Of a DNA stretch of 42,379 nucleotides, positions 41,743 through 42,379 are shown one piece after another; within the stretch, counting starts at the first letter, position 1; each line of letters begins with the position of its first letter. The notes under the pieces were generated by a model. It saw only the letters and a program-made list of their open reading frames with translations, was not told the DNA's origin and did not search any database. Both the position numbers and the translations under genes were made by a program. The stretch comes from an uncultured Prevotellaceae bacterium (GTDB taxonomy: Bacteria; Bacteroidota; Bacteroidia; Bacteroidales; Bacteroidaceae), in NCBI GenBank assembly GCA_902770635.1, contig CACXTX010000022.1:1-42379 (forward strand), read 5' to 3'.

Positions 41743-42379
41743 ATGAAAGTAGCAATTGTGGGCGCCTCAGGTGCCGTAGGTCAGGAGTTTCTGAGACTCC
41801 TCGACGAGAGAAATTTCCCCATGGACGAACTGGTGTTGTTTGGCTCTGAGCGTAGTGCAGGCACCAAATACACATTCCGTGGTAAGGAGCTGACGGTGAA
41901 GTTGCTCCAGCATAACGACGACTTTAAGGATATCGACATTGCCTTCACCTCTGCTGGTGCAGGCACGTCAAAGGAGTTTGCCGAGACCATCACGAAGTAT
42001 GGTGCTGTGATGATTGACAACAGCTCAGCCTTCCGTATGGACGACGATGTGCCCTTGGTGGTTCCTGAGTGTAATGCCGAGGATGCCCTGAAGCGTCCCC
42101 GTGGCATTATAGCCAACCCTAACTGTACCACGATTATGATGGTTGTTGTGCTCCAGCCGCTGGAGAACATCAGCCACATCAAGCGCATCCACGTCTCTTC
42201 CTATCAGAGTGCCTCGGGTGCCGGTGCTGCCGCGATGGCCGAACTGCAACAGCAGTATAAGGAGATGGTAGAGGAAGGCGAGGTGAAGACCATCAAGAAG
42301 TTCCCCCACCAGCTGGCCTACAACGTCATTCCGCAGATTGACGTCTTCCAGCCCAATGGTTATACCAAGGAAGAGATGA
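41743..42379 (+). CDS. asd: Aspartate-semialdehyde dehydrogenase (5' part)
   Basis: The first 212 codons are present; the gene runs off the right edge with the frame open. The enzyme reduces aspartyl phosphate to aspartate semialdehyde, for Lys/diaminopimelate, Met and Thr synthesis. Seen: the NADP-binding loop [17 protein letters not shown], the [13 protein letters not shown] loop of Gram-positive/Bacteroidetes-type enzymes, [18 protein letters not shown], and active-site Cys128 in [12 protein letters not shown], followed by [17 protein letters not shown]. The next expected motif (the active-site His) lies beyond the window. Confidence 0.96.
   Translation, partial: MKVAIVGASGAVGQEFLRLLDERNFPMDELVLFGSERSAGTKYTFRGKELTVKLLQHNDDFKDIDIAFTSAGAGTSKEFAETITKYGAVMIDNSSAFRMDDDVPLVVPECNAEDALKRPRGIIANPNCTTIMMVVVLQPLENISHIKRIHVSSYQSASGAGAAAMAELQQQYKEMVEEGEVKTIKKFPHQLAYNVIPQIDVFQPNGYTKEEM

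Overview
The window looks like a chromosomal segment from an anaerobic Bacteroidales bacterium, most likely Prevotella or a close relative. The evidence is: promoters of the Bacteroidetes type (TTTG about 20 bp upstream of TAnnTTTG, usually TACCTTTGCA) in front of most transcription units; weak Shine-Dalgarno sequences; OmpA and beta-barrel proteins with Prevotella-like signal peptides; a surface lipoprotein with a CKDYD start; and gene orders familiar from that group (DUF177-rpmF-fabH-era-der, tig-clpP-clpX-recQ, guaB-PPIase-PPIase-OstA-mutL). No prophage, CRISPR or insertion sequence is visible.

Layout. 1-0.5 kb: a GC-rich phage/ICE-type amidase. 0.5-6.2 kb: a histidine kinase, then a fatty-acid/ribosome/GTPase operon (DUF177, L32, FabH, Era, Der, small lipoprotein). 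6.2-6.5 kb: an unlisted 32-codon gene on the minus strand with its own promoter, terminator and two FNR-like palindromes upstream. 6.5-10.4 kb: MlaFE lipid transport genes divergent from lptB and a pectate-lyase-like gene. 10.5-16.1 kb: trigger factor, ClpP, ClpX, RecQ. 16.2-24 kb: GuaB, two periplasmic PPIases, an OstA-like protein and MutL. 24-31 kb: cell-surface genes (large lipoprotein, OmpA, an AT-rich secreted protein, two beta-barrels). 31-35 kb: two identical tRNA-Val genes, each followed by the same promoter module, bracketing a PaaK-ACT pair and preceding purB. 35-38 kb: an RluB-type pseudouridine synthase with a long Gly/Gln/Arg/Tyr tail, and AsnS. 38-41.6 kb (minus): a shortened CvfB, a LolD-type ATPase and a CPA2 antiporter. 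41.7 kb to the end: the start of asd.

How the genes work together. Most are housekeeping genes. Envelope biogenesis is prominent: MlaFE, LptB, OstA, SurA-like chaperones, LolD-like ATPase, OmpA. Protein folding and turnover are covered by Tig, ClpXP and the PPIases, and purine synthesis by GuaB and PurB.

The most unusual material is between genes: (i) many arrays of degenerate 7-bp tandem repeats, placed either just upstream of -7 promoter boxes or across start codons; (ii) five contiguous 21-bp hairpin units of two sequence types with the same geometry; (iii) a duplicated tRNA-promoter module whose inverted repeat overlaps the -33 element; (iv) the small gene with paired FNR-like sites; (v) a GC-rich palindrome inserted in frame in era. 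All functional statements come from reading motifs; no database search was run.
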